A stretch of DNA of 64,000 nt from Amycolatopsis thermoflava N1165 (GCF_000473265.1 NZ_KI421511.1:8530415-8594414), one strand, 5' to 3'; shown: positions 7,601 to 16,070, counted from the stretch's first letter. The notes: generated from the sequence alone by a model not told the origin. Numbers and translations: made by a program.

Positions 7601-8710
7601 GTGAGTGTGAACGTCGCCCCTGTGACCCTATTCGACCATGCCCGGAGACAGCTCGGAGAACTCTGCAGGGTGGCAGGCTTTCCCGACGGCGGCCGCGATG
7701 CCGTCGACGTGCTGCGGGAACTCCTCGGCGCGGCGGGCCGCCGCCCGCTGACCGAGCCGCCGCTGTGGCCCTCGGACGTCGCGGACGACGCGACCCCCGT
7801 GGAGTTCTCCGTCGCGTTCGACGAGAGCGGCGACCGCGCGGTGCGGATCCTCGGCGAGACCATAGCCGAAAACCCTGGCCCCGCATCGAACATCGAGGCG
7901 GCGAAGCGCTTTCTCACCCACATGGCGCAACGGTTGGACCTTCGGCTGGACCGGTTCGCCGCGGTCGAGGACCTGTTCCTCGTCGACCGGCCGCAGGGAA
8001 AGTTCGCGCTGTGGTTCTCGGTGATCCTGCGGCCCGGCCGGGCGCCGGCGCTGAAGGTCTACTTCAACCCGCAGGTGCGCGGCCAGGGCGCGGCGCGCGG
8101 GCTCGTCGCGGAAGGGCTGCGGCGCCTCGGGTTGAGCGACGCGTACGACACCGTGACCGAGTACGCGCTCCGGCGCGGCGCCGCCGACCAGTTCTCGTTC
8201 TTCGCGCTCGACCTCGACGACGGGCCGCTGTCCCGGGTCAAGCTGTACATCTCGCACGACTCGGCGGACTCGGGCACGGTGGAGCGAGCGGCCGGAGCCG
8301 TCGAGGGCGTGGACCCGTTGCTGGTGCGCGATTTCCTGACCACCGCGGGCGGCGGCTCCGGCCCGTACGCCGGACGGCCGCTGATCTCCAGTTACTCCTT
8401 CGTGGAGGCCGACGCGGGCCGTCCCGGCAACTACAGCCTCTACCTGCCGATCCGCGACTACGTCCCGGACGACGCCGTGGCGCGTGAGCACGTGCTCGCC
8501 CACTTCGCGCGGTCCGGGTTGCCGTCCGCGGAGCTGGACCGGGCGATCGCCGCGGTGACCGGCCGCCCGGCGGCGGCCGGTGTGGGGCTCATCGCGCACG
8601 TCTCCCTGCGTCTCGGCCGGTTCGGGTCGGGAACGACGGTATATCTTTCGTCCGAGGCCTACGCCGTGCAGGCGCCCCGCGGGCGGGTCAGCGCCTCGGC
8701 CACGTTCTGA
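7601..8710 (+). CDS. DMATS-type aromatic (indole) prenyltransferase
   Basis: The product, about 369 residues, resembles bacterial members of the dimethylallyltryptophan synthase (ABBA-barrel) family. These transfer a dimethylallyl group from DMAPP to an indole ring without needing an N/DDxxD motif. Support comes from the repeated strands containing K-x-Y segments ('ALKVYFNPQVRG', 'SRVKLYISHD', 'GNYSLYLPIRDYVPDD'), whose Lys, Arg and Tyr residues bind diphosphate in the family. Start: GTG 7601 or GTG 7607, the latter with GGAG five bases upstream; ATG 7535 is an alternative. The gene is followed after 20 bp by tryptophanase, pointing to tryptophan or indole as acceptor. The prenylation position cannot be predicted. 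Confidence 0.85.
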   Translation: MSVNVAPVTLFDHARRQLGELCRVAGFPDGGRDAVDVLRELLGAAGRRPLTEPPLWPSDVADDATPVEFSVAFDESGDRAVRILGETIAENPGPASNIEAAKRFLTHMAQRLDLRLDRFAAVEDLFLVDRPQGKFALWFSVILRPGRAPALKVYFNPQVRGQGAARGLVAEGLRRLGLSDAYDTVTEYALRRGAADQFSFFALDLDDGPLSRVKLYISHDSADSGTVERAAGAVEGVDPLLVRDFLTTAGGGSGPYAGRPLISSYSFVEADAGRPGNYSLYLPIRDYVPDDAVAREHVLAHFARSGLPSAELDRAIAAVTGRPAAAGVGLIAHVSLRLGRFGSGTTVYLSSEAYAVQAPRGRVSASATF

Positions 8711-8730
8711 ACTGGGAGGAAGAAGCCAGC

Positions 8731-10116
8731 ATGAAGTCGTTCCCGCCGTACCGGGTGCAGGTTGTCAAGGCGATACCGATCACGACCCGGGAGGAGCGGG
8801 AGGAAGCGCTCGCCCGCGCCGGCTACAACATGTTCGACCTGCCTGCGAACATGGTGACGATCGATCTGCTGACCGACTCCGGCACGGGCGCGGTGTCCGC
8901 CGCGCAGGAGGCCGGCGCGGCGGCGGCCGACCGTTCCTACGCGGGTTCCGACTCGTGGTTCCGGTTCAAGTCGGCGCTGGAGGACCTGACCTCGTTCCCG
9001 CACCTGTTCCCGGTGCACCAGGGCCGGGCGGCGGAGCGGATCCTGTTCTCCACCGCGCTGAAGCCGGGGCATATCTCGCTGTCCAACACGCACTTCGACA
9101 CCACACGGGCGAACGTGGAGCTGGCCGGCGCCGAGGCGCGGGACCTGCCCTGCCCGGAAGCGGCCGACCTGGACAGCCGGGATCCGTTCAAGGGCAACAT
9201 CGACCTCGGCGCGCTCGAGGAGACGCTGTCCGGCCCGGACGGTCCGCGGGTCGGGCAGGTGCTGATCACGATCACCAACAACGGCGGCGGCGGGCAGCCG
9301 GTGTCGATGGCGAACCTGAAGGCCGTGCGCGCGTTGTGCGACCGGTTCGGGGTCCCGTTCTTCCTCGACGCGGCGCGGTTCGCGGAGAACTCGTGGCTGA
9401 TCATCCAGCGCGAGGACGGTTACGCGGGCAAGACGCCGAAGGAGGTCGCGCAGGAGACGTTCGCGCTCGCCGACGGTTTCGTCGCCAGCCTGAAGAAGGA
9501 CGCGATCTCGCCGATGGGCGCGGCGATCGGCGTGCGGGACGAGCAGCTGGCCAAGCAGTGCGAGGCGATCCTCATCGCCACCGAGGGTTTCCGCACCTAC
9601 GGCGGCCTGGGCGGGCACGACCTGGAGCGCGTCGCGCAGGGCCTGCGGGAGGTCGTGGACCCGGACTACCTGCGCAACCGCGCCGAGGAGACTGCCCATT
9701 TCGCCCGGCTGATCAACGAGGCCGGTGTGGACATCGTGCAGCCCGCCGGGGTGCACGGCCTGTACCTGAACGCCGGGCGGTTGCTGCAGCACATGCCGCC
9801 GCACGGCTTCCCCGGGCACGCGCTGGCGTGCGAACTGTACCTGGCGGGCGGCATCCGGTGCGCCGAACTGGGTTCGCTGTACCTGGGCACCTTCGACGAC
9901 GAGCACAACCTGATCTCCCCAGCGCCGTTCGAGCTGGTGCGACTGGCCATCCCGCGGCGGACGTACACGTTGGCGCACCTGGAGTACGTGGCTGACGTGC
10001 TGGCCTCGATCGCGAAGAATCCGGAATCGGTGCCGGAGTACCGGGTCACGCATGCGCCGCAGTTGTTGCGGCACTTCAATCTGAAGCTGCGGCAGGTGCC
10101 CCGGGCGGTTTCGTAG
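8731..10116 (+). CDS. tnaA: Tryptophanase (tryptophan indole-lyase)
   Basis: The PLP-dependent beta-eliminating lyase converts L-tryptophan to indole, pyruvate and ammonia. It has 461 residues, the usual family size. The PLP lysine lies in 'SLKKDAISPMG' (Lys256). Tyrosine phenol-lyase is the close alternative. Two specificity positions favour tryptophanase: Asp123 in 'THFDTTR', where tyrosine phenol-lyase has Thr, and His448 in 'LLRHF', equivalent to E. coli TnaA His463, where tyrosine phenol-lyase has Phe. A strong GGGAGGA ribosome site at 8714-8720 precedes ATG 8731. It lies 20 bp after the indole prenyltransferase in one operon. No TnaC-like leader or transporter is visible. Confidence 0.92.
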   Translation: MKSFPPYRVQVVKAIPITTREEREEALARAGYNMFDLPANMVTIDLLTDSGTGAVSAAQEAGAAAADRSYAGSDSWFRFKSALEDLTSFPHLFPVHQGRAAERILFSTALKPGHISLSNTHFDTTRANVELAGAEARDLPCPEAADLDSRDPFKGNIDLGALEETLSGPDGPRVGQVLITITNNGGGGQPVSMANLKAVRALCDRFGVPFFLDAARFAENSWLIIQREDGYAGKTPKEVAQETFALADGFVASLKKDAISPMGAAIGVRDEQLAKQCEAILIATEGFRTYGGLGGHDLERVAQGLREVVDPDYLRNRAEETAHFARLINEAGVDIVQPAGVHGLYLNAGRLLQHMPPHGFPGHALACELYLAGGIRCAELGSLYLGTFDDEHNLISPAPFELVRLAIPRRTYTLAHLEYVADVLASIAKNPESVPEYRVTHAPQLLRHFNLKLRQVPRAVS

Positions 10117-10124
10117 GCGCTGTG

Positions 10125-10157
10125 CGTTGCCGGCTTGCGTCTGGCAGGCCGGCAACG
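10125..10157 (+). terminator. Hairpin immediately downstream of tnaA
   Basis: A perfect 10-bp inverted repeat, CGTTGCCGGC (10125-10134) and GCCGGCAACG (10148-10157), with a 13-base loop begins nine bases after the tryptophanase stop. It lacks a T-run but is placed as a GC-rich actinobacterial terminator or 3'-end stabilising hairpin. Confidence 0.65.
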
Positions 10158-10211
10158 AAACGGAACCACCCCACGGACCATCCCCCTCCCGCGACCCGAT
10201 CCCCAGCCAAA

Positions 10212-10275
10212 TCGGTTGCCGAGCCACCGGGTCAAGGTACTCTTTCCCGCCTTGACGCGGTGTCTCGGCAACCGA
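10212..10275. repeat. Long imperfect palindrome (26-bp arms) between convergent operons
   Basis: Arms 10212-10237 and 10250-10275 pair over 26 positions with only two mismatches around a 12-base loop. The outer part, CGGTTGCCGAG against CTCGGCAACCG, and an inner part, GGGTCAAGG against CCTTGACGC, give a very stable cruciform or RNA hairpin in either orientation. Its GTTGCCG core is shared with the hairpin at 10125-10157. It may be a transcription barrier, an RNA processing site or a small palindromic repeat element. Confidence 0.7.
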
Positions 10276-10364
10276 ACACTGAGAGATCGGGTTCGGAAGG
10301 GGCTTCTTTTCATCCGGGCGTAGCGAAGCGAAGCCGATGCAGTAGATACCCGTGTAGCGGCGCC

Positions 10365-10402
10365 AAAAAAAGAGCCACCCCGTCACCGAAGAACGGGGTG
10401 GC
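10365..10402 (-). terminator. Rho-independent terminator of conservon 1
   Basis: GCCACCCCGT (10374-10383) and ACGGGGTGGC (10393-10402) form a perfect 10-bp stem with a 9-base loop. On the minus strand the stem is followed by a run of seven T residues (the A-run at 10365-10371 on the plus strand), a textbook intrinsic terminator, 23 bases after the GTPase stop. On the plus strand the stem is followed by CCTTCTTAT, so it may also end read-through from tnaA. Confidence 0.9.
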
Positions 10403-10424
10403 CCTTCTTATCCCGGGCAAAAGG

Positions 10425-11024
10425 TCAGGCGCGAGCCAGCTCCGACTCGGCGGGCAGCCGGCTCATCGCGTACCGCACCAACCGGATCAGCGCCAGCTTG
10501 CTCGATTCCCGCGAACGGGCGTCGAAGAACATCACCGGCACTCCGGGGGCGATGGCGAGCGCCTTGCGGATCTCGTCCTCTTCGTAGTCGTCCGAGTCCT
10601 CGAAGCAGTTGACCGCCACGATGAACGGGATCTTGCGCCGCTCGAAGAAGTCGATCGCCGCGAAGCTGGAGTCCAGGCGTCGCGTGTCGACCAGCACCAC
10701 GGTGCCGATGGCGCCGAGCGCGAGCTCGTCCCACATGAACCAGAACCGGTCCTGCCCTGGCGTGCCGAACAGGTACAGCACCGTCTGCGGGGAGATGGTG
10801 ATGCGGCCGAAGTCCAGCGCGACCGTGGTGGTGGTCTTGCGTTCCACCCCGGTGAGGTCGTCGACGCCCGTGCTGGCCTCCGTCATCACCTCCTCGGTGG
10901 ACAGCGGGACGATCTCGCTCACCGACGCGACCATGGTGGTCTTGCCGGCGCCGAAGCCGCCCGCGATGACGATCTTGACGGGCGTCGGGATGACGCCCCC
11001 TTCTTCAGAGCTTGTTGAGGCCAT
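10425..11024 (-). CDS. cvnD: Conservon GTPase (CvnD family), conservon 1
   Basis: The 199-residue small GTPase has P-loop 'GGFGAGKTT' (about 22-30), switch II 'LFGTPGQDRFWFMW', and a C-terminal 'LIRLVRYAMSR' helix. Its N-K-x-D-like base motif is replaced by 'VAVNCFED', which is usual for this ATP/GTP-binding Mgl/Arf-like family in actinomycetes. It is the last gene of a cvnA-B-C-D operon and overlaps the DUF742 gene by 20 bp. In Streptomyces, CvnD proteins form a membrane-associated complex with the other three and influence development and antibiotic production. The exact output here is unknown. Confidence 0.93.
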   Translation of the reverse strand: MASTSSEEGGVIPTPVKIVIAGGFGAGKTTMVASVSEIVPLSTEEVMTEASTGVDDLTGVERKTTTTVALDFGRITISPQTVLYLFGTPGQDRFWFMWDELALGAIGTVVLVDTRRLDSSFAAIDFFERRKIPFIVAVNCFEDSDDYEEDEIRKALAIAPGVPVMFFDARSRESSKLALIRLVRYAMSRLPAESELARA

Positions 11025-11370
11025 CGAGCACCGCCTGGAGTAGTTCGCGATCGGGGGCCTTGGCCGGCTGCGACGGCGAACGGACGATCACGGCGCCCCG
11101 TTCGATCAGATCGCTGCACAACACCTTGACCACGGCGAGAGGGACCTTGACGTACACGGCAATTTCAGCGACGGACAACGGCCGCTGGCACAACTCGAGG
11201 ATCGTCAGGTGCTCCGGGGTCAACCCGATCGGGTCGTGGTTGCCCCGGATGGCCATCACCTGCGTCGCCACGTCGAGTTTGATGTCGACGGACGGGATCC
11301 TGCCCCGTGTGATGGCGTACGGCCGGATCAGCGGCCCGGCCGCTTCGTCGTACCACTGGTCGTCCGCCAT
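11005..11370 (-). CDS. cvnC: DUF742 winged-helix-like protein (CvnC family), conservon 1
   Basis: This 121-residue DUF742 protein carries the family opening 'GPLIRPYAITRGR' and a winged-helix-like core with 'LTPEHLTILELCQRPLSVAE' and 'VPLAVVKVLCSDL'. DUF742 proteins occur almost only between roadblock and GTPase genes of conservons and are thought to bridge the kinase and GTPase. It overlaps cvnB by one base and cvnD by 20 bases, so the four genes are translationally linked. Confidence 0.93.
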   Translation of the reverse strand: MADDQWYDEAAGPLIRPYAITRGRIPSVDIKLDVATQVMAIRGNHDPIGLTPEHLTILELCQRPLSVAEIAVYVKVPLAVVKVLCSDLIERGAVIVRSPSQPAKAPDRELLQAVLDGLNKL

Positions 11371-11795
11371 CAGTTGTGCTCCGGAACGAACCTCGCGGCA
11401 TCCCGGGGAGCCGACGTCATGTAGTCACCGACGCGCTTGACGAGGCGGCTCATCTCGTAGGCGATCATCTCGACGTCGACCGTCTCCTCGGCGAGGATCG
11501 CCAGGCACGCGCCCTGACCCGCCGCGCAGACGAAGAGGTAACCCTCGGCCATTTCGATGAGGGTCTGCAGCACCGGCCCGCGCTGGAAGTGCTTGCTGGC
11601 GCCCTTGGCGAGGCTCTGCAGGCTGGACGCGATCGCCGACAGCTGGTCGGAGTCGTCCTTCGACAGGTTCGCGGACTTGCCCATGAGCAGCCCGTCGGCC
11701 GAGAGGACCACGGCGTGCTGCGCCCCGACGACGCGGTCGACCATGTCGTCGAGCAGCCAGTTCAGGTCGACCTTGGAGTTCTCGTTCTCGTTCAT
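11370..11795 (-). CDS. cvnB: Roadblock/LC7 domain protein (CvnB family), conservon 1
   Basis: This 141-residue roadblock/LC7 protein has the typical pattern 'GAQHAVVLSADGLLMGKS', 'QLSAIASSLQSLAKGASKHF' and 'VETVDVEMIAYEMSRLVKRVG'. Roadblock proteins act as GTPase regulators of the MglB type, and here the partner should be the CvnD GTPase of the same operon. It starts 21 bp after the sensor kinase stop. Confidence 0.93.
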   Translation of the reverse strand: MNENENSKVDLNWLLDDMVDRVVGAQHAVVLSADGLLMGKSANLSKDDSDQLSAIASSLQSLAKGASKHFQRGPVLQTLIEMAEGYLFVCAAGQGACLAILAEETVDVEMIAYEMSRLVKRVGDYMTSAPRDAARFVPEHN

Positions 11796-11816
11796 CGATG
11801 AGGTTCGACTTCCCTC

Positions 11817-14249
11817 TCAGTCAATGGTGGCCCGGGGGTCTTCCGGTGCGTCTGCGTCGCGCCCGCGGCGGGTTCCCTTGTGGAACGCCGAGAGCGTGTT
11901 GCGGGTCCGACCGGAGAACTCGTGGTAATCGGTGGCGTCCGACTCCGGGTCGTCACGGAGCTGGGCGACGAGGTTCTGCTGCGGCTCCCGCTGCGGCAGC
12001 GGCGCCCGGCGCCGCTTGGGGCGCGGCGAGGGCGTCGGCGCCGGCGCGGGCTCCGGCTCGAACACCGAGATCGTCTGCACACCGGTGGTCTCGCTCGCCG
12101 TCTCCGGTTCCGGTTCCGCGTGCCGTCCCGAGGGGAGCTCCGCCGGGACCCGCCGAGCGGGCTCGGCGGCGCCGTTGTTCTCGTGTCGTCCCATACCGTT
12201 CGTCCCGGCCGGACGGCCGGTCTCCTCCTGCTCGTGCGAGTCGGTCCCGGTGGTGGCCGGGGCGCCGCGGAACTCCGGATCGGCGTTCTCGGCGACCTGG
12301 TCCCCGTTGGCGAGCAGTGCCGACGGGATCAGGATCGTGGCGCGAGTGCCACCGTAGCGCGAGGAGTCGAACATGACCTTCAGGCCGAGCCGGGCCGCCA
12401 GCCGCGCGACCACGAAAAGGCCCAGGCTGGAGTCGGCTTTCAGGGCCATCGCGTCGAACTCGGGCGGTTCCGACATCATCCGGTTGGCCCATTCCCGGAC
12501 GTCGTCCTTCATGCCGAGACCCTGGTCGGCCACGTCCACCACGACGCCGCGCGCGACGAGGGTGGAGGTCATGTGGACCTGCGACCCGGGCGGGGAGAAG
12601 GTGGTGGCGTTGTCGACCAGCTCCGCGACCAGGTGGATGGTGTCGGCGACCGCGGACCCGATGATCGCGACCTGCGGGACGTTCTCCACCTCGACCCGCG
12701 AGTAGTGCTCGGTCTCGGACACCGCGGCGCGCAGCACGTCCATCAGCCACACCGGCTTGCGCCAGCGGCGGCCCGGCTGCTTGCCCCCGAGGATGATGAG
12801 GTTCTCGGTGGTGCGGCGGGCGCGGGTGGCCAGGTGGTCGAGCTGGAACAGGCCCTTGAGCTGCTCCGGGTTCTCCTCGCGGCTCTCCATCCGGTCCAGG
12901 ATCTGCAGCTGGCGGTGCACCAGGCCCTGGTTGCGGTGGGCGATGCCGAGGAACACGTTGTTGACACCGCTGCGGGCCTTGGCCTCACTGGCCGCGGCCT
13001 GGACGGCGGTCAGCTGCGCGATGTTGAACGCCTCCGCCACCTGGCCGATCTCGTCCTTGCCGTGGTCCAGGCGGGGCAGCTCGGCGGTGACGTCGACCGA
13101 CTCGCCCTCCTTGAGCCGGTTCACGATGCTCGGCAGGCGGGTGCGGGCCAGTTCCAGCGAGTCGTTGCGCAGGCGCTCCAGGCGCGTCATCAGGGTCCGG
13201 TCGACCAGCGTGCGGGACACCCGGACGGCGACCCAGATCGAGGCGATCGCCGCGAGCAGGGCGACGACACTGCCGATGATCACGGTCCACAGGTTGACGT
13301 TGCCCTTGTCCAGCGCGGCGCCGGAGGCCAGCTCCGACTGCTCGACGGTCAGGCTGATCAGCCGGCCGGACACCTCGGTGGTGAGGTCGCGCCAGTCGTT
13401 CTCCCGCACGGTCAGCCCGCCGACGTTCTCGCGGAACACGCCCGGCCCGTGCGTGATGATCGAGTTCTCCGCGGCGGTGAGGCGCTGCCACTGCTCGCTC
13501 GAGGTGAGGTCGCGGTAGCGCTGCCCCGCCTCGGGGGCCATGTAGCTCGCGATCTTCGCCAGCTGGTTGCGGTAGCTGCCGACGAGCTGGGCGAACTGCA
13601 GGTGGTCGGCCGGGGCGAACTGGCCGGAGGCGAACGCGCTGGAGGCCAGCGACGCGGCGCGCGACATCTGGTCCGAGGCGCGGAAGATGTCCACCGACGT
13701 CATACCGCCCTGGGTCGACTCGGCGTCGGGCACCAGGCGGGCCTGCGAGTCGAACAGGTCGGTCGAGACGTCCAGCAGGCGGTTGTAGAAGTCGTTGACC
13801 TGCTCCTTGGAGATCGTGCGCAGGTTGATCTCCGCGCGGATCACCGGGAGCTGGTCGAGGCTCGCCTCCATCTGGTTCATCCGCTGCCCGATCTCGTCCG
13901 GCACGAGGCTCTTCACCTCGCCGAGGGCGGACCGGAGGCTGGTCAGCGACCTGTCGATGGACTGCTGCTGCGCCTGCAGGTCACGCAGGCCGACCTGGGG
14001 GCGTTCCAGGTAGACCAGCGACAGCTGGCGTTCCTGCTGGACGGCGCCGAGCGCGGTGACGGCGGGGATCGACACGTCCTGCACGGAGGAGGCCACCGTG
14101 CGCACGTAGATCGCGTCCACCAGGAAGTACCCGGAACCCGCGATCCACATGACGAGGAGCGCGATACTCGGGATCAGGACGGTGCCGGTCAGGCGCTTTC
14201 GGATCGACTTGTGGTGGCCTTCGCCTGACTTGTCATCTGTGTTTTTCAC
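11817..14249 (-). CDS. cvnA: Nitrate/nitrite-sensor-like histidine kinase (CvnA family), conservon 1
   Basis: This 810-residue membrane sensor has TM1 at about 24-46, an extracytoplasmic helical sensor (about 50-315, NIT-like), TM2 at about 318-342, a HAMP linker (to about 400), and a HATPase domain (about 520-640: 'LVAELVDNATTFSPPGSQV', 'DQGLGM', 'SSLGLFVVARLAARLG'). It ends in a long acidic, Pro-rich C-terminal tail with an R/K patch. The usual H-box before the ATPase domain is not canonical, as in other CvnA proteins, so phosphorylation may not be its output. It is the first gene of the conservon, ahead of cvnB, cvnC and cvnD. Confidence 0.93.
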   Translation of the reverse strand: MKNTDDKSGEGHHKSIRKRLTGTVLIPSIALLVMWIAGSGYFLVDAIYVRTVASSVQDVSIPAVTALGAVQQERQLSLVYLERPQVGLRDLQAQQQSIDRSLTSLRSALGEVKSLVPDEIGQRMNQMEASLDQLPVIRAEINLRTISKEQVNDFYNRLLDVSTDLFDSQARLVPDAESTQGGMTSVDIFRASDQMSRAASLASSAFASGQFAPADHLQFAQLVGSYRNQLAKIASYMAPEAGQRYRDLTSSEQWQRLTAAENSIITHGPGVFRENVGGLTVRENDWRDLTTEVSGRLISLTVEQSELASGAALDKGNVNLWTVIIGSVVALLAAIASIWVAVRVSRTLVDRTLMTRLERLRNDSLELARTRLPSIVNRLKEGESVDVTAELPRLDHGKDEIGQVAEAFNIAQLTAVQAAASEAKARSGVNNVFLGIAHRNQGLVHRQLQILDRMESREENPEQLKGLFQLDHLATRARRTTENLIILGGKQPGRRWRKPVWLMDVLRAAVSETEHYSRVEVENVPQVAIIGSAVADTIHLVAELVDNATTFSPPGSQVHMTSTLVARGVVVDVADQGLGMKDDVREWANRMMSEPPEFDAMALKADSSLGLFVVARLAARLGLKVMFDSSRYGGTRATILIPSALLANGDQVAENADPEFRGAPATTGTDSHEQEETGRPAGTNGMGRHENNGAAEPARRVPAELPSGRHAEPEPETASETTGVQTISVFEPEPAPAPTPSPRPKRRRAPLPQREPQQNLVAQLRDDPESDATDYHEFSGRTRNTLSAFHKGTRRGRDADAPEDPRATID

Positions 14250-14583
14250 GACGCTCCACGAAATCCTGGGGACCGGGACGAAGACGGCGACGTCACGACA
14301 GAGTCGTATGCAACCACCCCTGTCAAGCAGGGGTTGTCGACAAGTGCCCTCCCGGCGGCTCGGGAGTTCTTCTCACTCTGAGTCACAGTCGCCGATCACT
14401 CGATAGATGCTCTGGTCGAGGTGAAATCATGTCGTACCGCGATCACTCCCGAGCCGCGACCCCCCGGTTACTGTGCGCAAACCCCGTTCCGGCCGGTTGC
14501 GGCGACGCGCGGGCTGCCGAAAGCGCTTTCCTCCGTGCGGGGGAGGTGCCCGGCGGTATCCTCACCCGTTCGCGGAGAAAGGC
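14250..14583. promoter_or_regulatory. Divergent intergenic region, conservon 1 / TetR gene
   Basis: About 330 bp separate cvnA (leftward) and the TetR gene (rightward). The only clear structure is an inverted repeat ACCCCTG (14316-14322) - TCAAG - CAGGGGT (14328-14334), about 70 bp from the cvnA start, suited to a dimeric regulator. No gene is supported here; the frames opening at 14429 and 14473 look like leader sequence. Confidence 0.4.
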
Positions 14584-15177
14584 GTGGGTGTGCGTCCTGA
14601 TCGCAAGAAGCAGCTCGTCGACGCCGCCGAGCGGCTGCTGATCACCGAAGGGGCGGCGGCGGTGACGACGCGCAGGCTGGCCGCCGAGGCCGGCCTGAAC
14701 CAGGCGTTGGTGCACTACCACTTCGGCTCGATGGCCGACGTGCTCGTGGCGGTGCTGGACCGGGTCGGCGACCAGTACGCGGCGGGGGTCGCGGCCGCGT
14801 TCGCGGGGGAGGAGCCGCTGGTGGCGCGCTGGCGGCGGCATCGGGACCTGCTGATCGGGGACGCGCGGGCGCGGGGGTGGCCCAAGATCTGGCTCGAGTT
14901 GTGCACGCTGGCGCTGAACCAGCCCGCGCTGCGGGAGCGGCTGGCGCCCCGGCTGGACGCGCTGAGGTCGACCTTCGCGGACGCCGTCCGCGGCGAGGCC
15001 GCCCGCCGGGACGTGCCGCTGAGTGAGGACGAGGTGTGCGCGGTGGCGACCCTGTGGGGCACCGCGGTCGAGGGGCTGTTCGTGGAGCAGCTCCTCGGGT
15101 ACGAGCGGGGGCACCGGGAGCTGCTGGCCTTCCTGGAGGCCCGGCTGACAACGGCCTTCGGCGACGCCGGGGACTGA
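14584..15177 (+). CDS. TetR/AcrR family transcriptional regulator
   Basis: The product has about 197 residues. The N-terminal TetR helix-turn-helix is complete ('AAERLLITEGAAAVTTRRLA' through 'NQALVHYHFGSMADVLVAVL'), followed by an all-helical effector domain. Start: GTG 14584 has GGAG six bases upstream, and GTG 14590 with AAAGG seven bases upstream is equally good. The frame opening at 14473 adds only basic low-complexity residues. It is divergent from conservon 1 and is followed by a non-coding repeat region, so its target is not evident. Autoregulation is possible. Confidence 0.87.
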   Translation: MGVRPDRKKQLVDAAERLLITEGAAAVTTRRLAAEAGLNQALVHYHFGSMADVLVAVLDRVGDQYAAGVAAAFAGEEPLVARWRRHRDLLIGDARARGWPKIWLELCTLALNQPALRERLAPRLDALRSTFADAVRGEAARRDVPLSEDEVCAVATLWGTAVEGLFVEQLLGYERGHRELLAFLEARLTTAFGDAGD

Positions 15178-16070
15178 CGCTTCGCCTTTCTTCCGGCCGG
15201 CCCCGGCCCGTCCGCCGGCTGCCGGCCCCGGCTGGCCTCGCCGCTGCGCGGTGGGATGCCCATGCCCGCCGAACCGCCGGGGCTCGGCGGGGCCGCGGGA
15301 GGCCGGCCAGGCGGTCTCGCCAGACGCGGCAGTAGGCAATCCGGCTGGGCGGCAGGCTCCCGGAGCGGCCACGGCGCAGTCCCCGTCGAGCCGGGGCATC
15401 CGGCCCACGGGCTGCCGCCCGCCGGCGGCCGACGGCGGGCCGGATGCCTCGGCCAGGCGCGGCAGTCGACGATCCTCTTGGGCGGGCTGGCCCGCCGCTC
15501 TGCCCCAGCCGCCCGGTCTTCGGTCACTCACTCGGGCGTGGGGCGGGCGGTCCAGACCGCCCGGGGGCGGCCTGGGCGGGCTGGACCGGCCCCCGTCAGC
15601 CCGCCGCCTTCTGTCCCGTCGGCCCTCGCGGTCAGCCCGTCGGCCCCCGCGGTCAGCCCGCCGCTCCCCGCGGCCAGCCTGCCGCTCCCCGCGGCCAGCC
15701 TGCCGCTCCCCGCGGCCAGCCTGCCGCTCCCCGCGGCCATCCCGTCGGCCCCCGGGGCCATCCCGTCGGCCCCCGGGGCCAGCCGCAGCCTGCCGCTCCC
15801 CGCGGCCAACCCGTCGGCCCCCGCGGTCAGCCCGCCGCTCCCCGCGGCTAGCCTGCCGCTCCCCGGGGCCAGCCTGCCGCTCCCCGCGGCAGCTCGCCGC
15901 CCCCTCGCCAGCCCGCCGCCTTCTGCCCCTTGGCCACCACGCCGGTTGCCTCCGCCCACCTGCCGCCCGGCGGCGGCCGCCGCGTGGCCGCTGCCTCTGG
16001 CCGCCGCCACGGGCCGCCCGCCTGCCGGCGGCTGGCGACGCGGCCGCAACACGGTGGCCGCGGGGGTGGG
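15178..16070. other. Non-coding GC-rich region with internal minisatellite
   Basis: Nearly 900 bp lie between the TetR stop and the phospholipase C stop. All six frames stay open over long distances because of extreme GC content and a 21-bp repeat block in the middle. None shows a ribosome site, conserved domain or sensible amino-acid composition. I see no supportable gene. The flanks of the repeats (15178-15600 and 15890-16070) are themselves rich in GCCGGC/CCGCCG motifs but without regular period. Confidence 0.55.
15607..15888. repeat. 21-bp tandem repeat (minisatellite), about 13 copies
   Basis: Head-to-tail copies follow the consensus GYCAGCCYGCCGCTCCCCGCG, with a second variant in which the middle reads CCCGTCGGCCCCCGGG. 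Exact units run at 15631, 15652, 15673, 15694, 15715, 15736 and 15757, then a 27-bp irregular unit, and again at 15805, 15826, 15847 and 15868. Three adjacent copies (15673-15735) are identical, indicating recent expansion. Because 21 is a multiple of three, every frame is open and encodes spurious seven-residue repeats. Confidence 0.9.

Noticed and set aside
8731..10116. Tyrosine phenol-lyase instead of tryptophanase
   Set aside because: Asp123 and His448 occupy the positions where tyrosine phenol-lyase has Thr and Phe.
10212..10373. tRNA or structured small RNA gene near the hairpins
   Set aside because: No cloverleaf, anticodon arm or T-arm sequence could be formed; the palindrome explains the structure. 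No tRNA or rRNA was recognised anywhere in the window.
15607..15888. CRISPR-like array
   Set aside because: The repeats are contiguous, without unique spacers; a tandem minisatellite.
15528..16052. Minus-strand frame with G-S-G-R-L-A-A repeats
   Set aside because: Same repeat artefact. It begins and ends in low-complexity sequence and overlaps nothing conserved.
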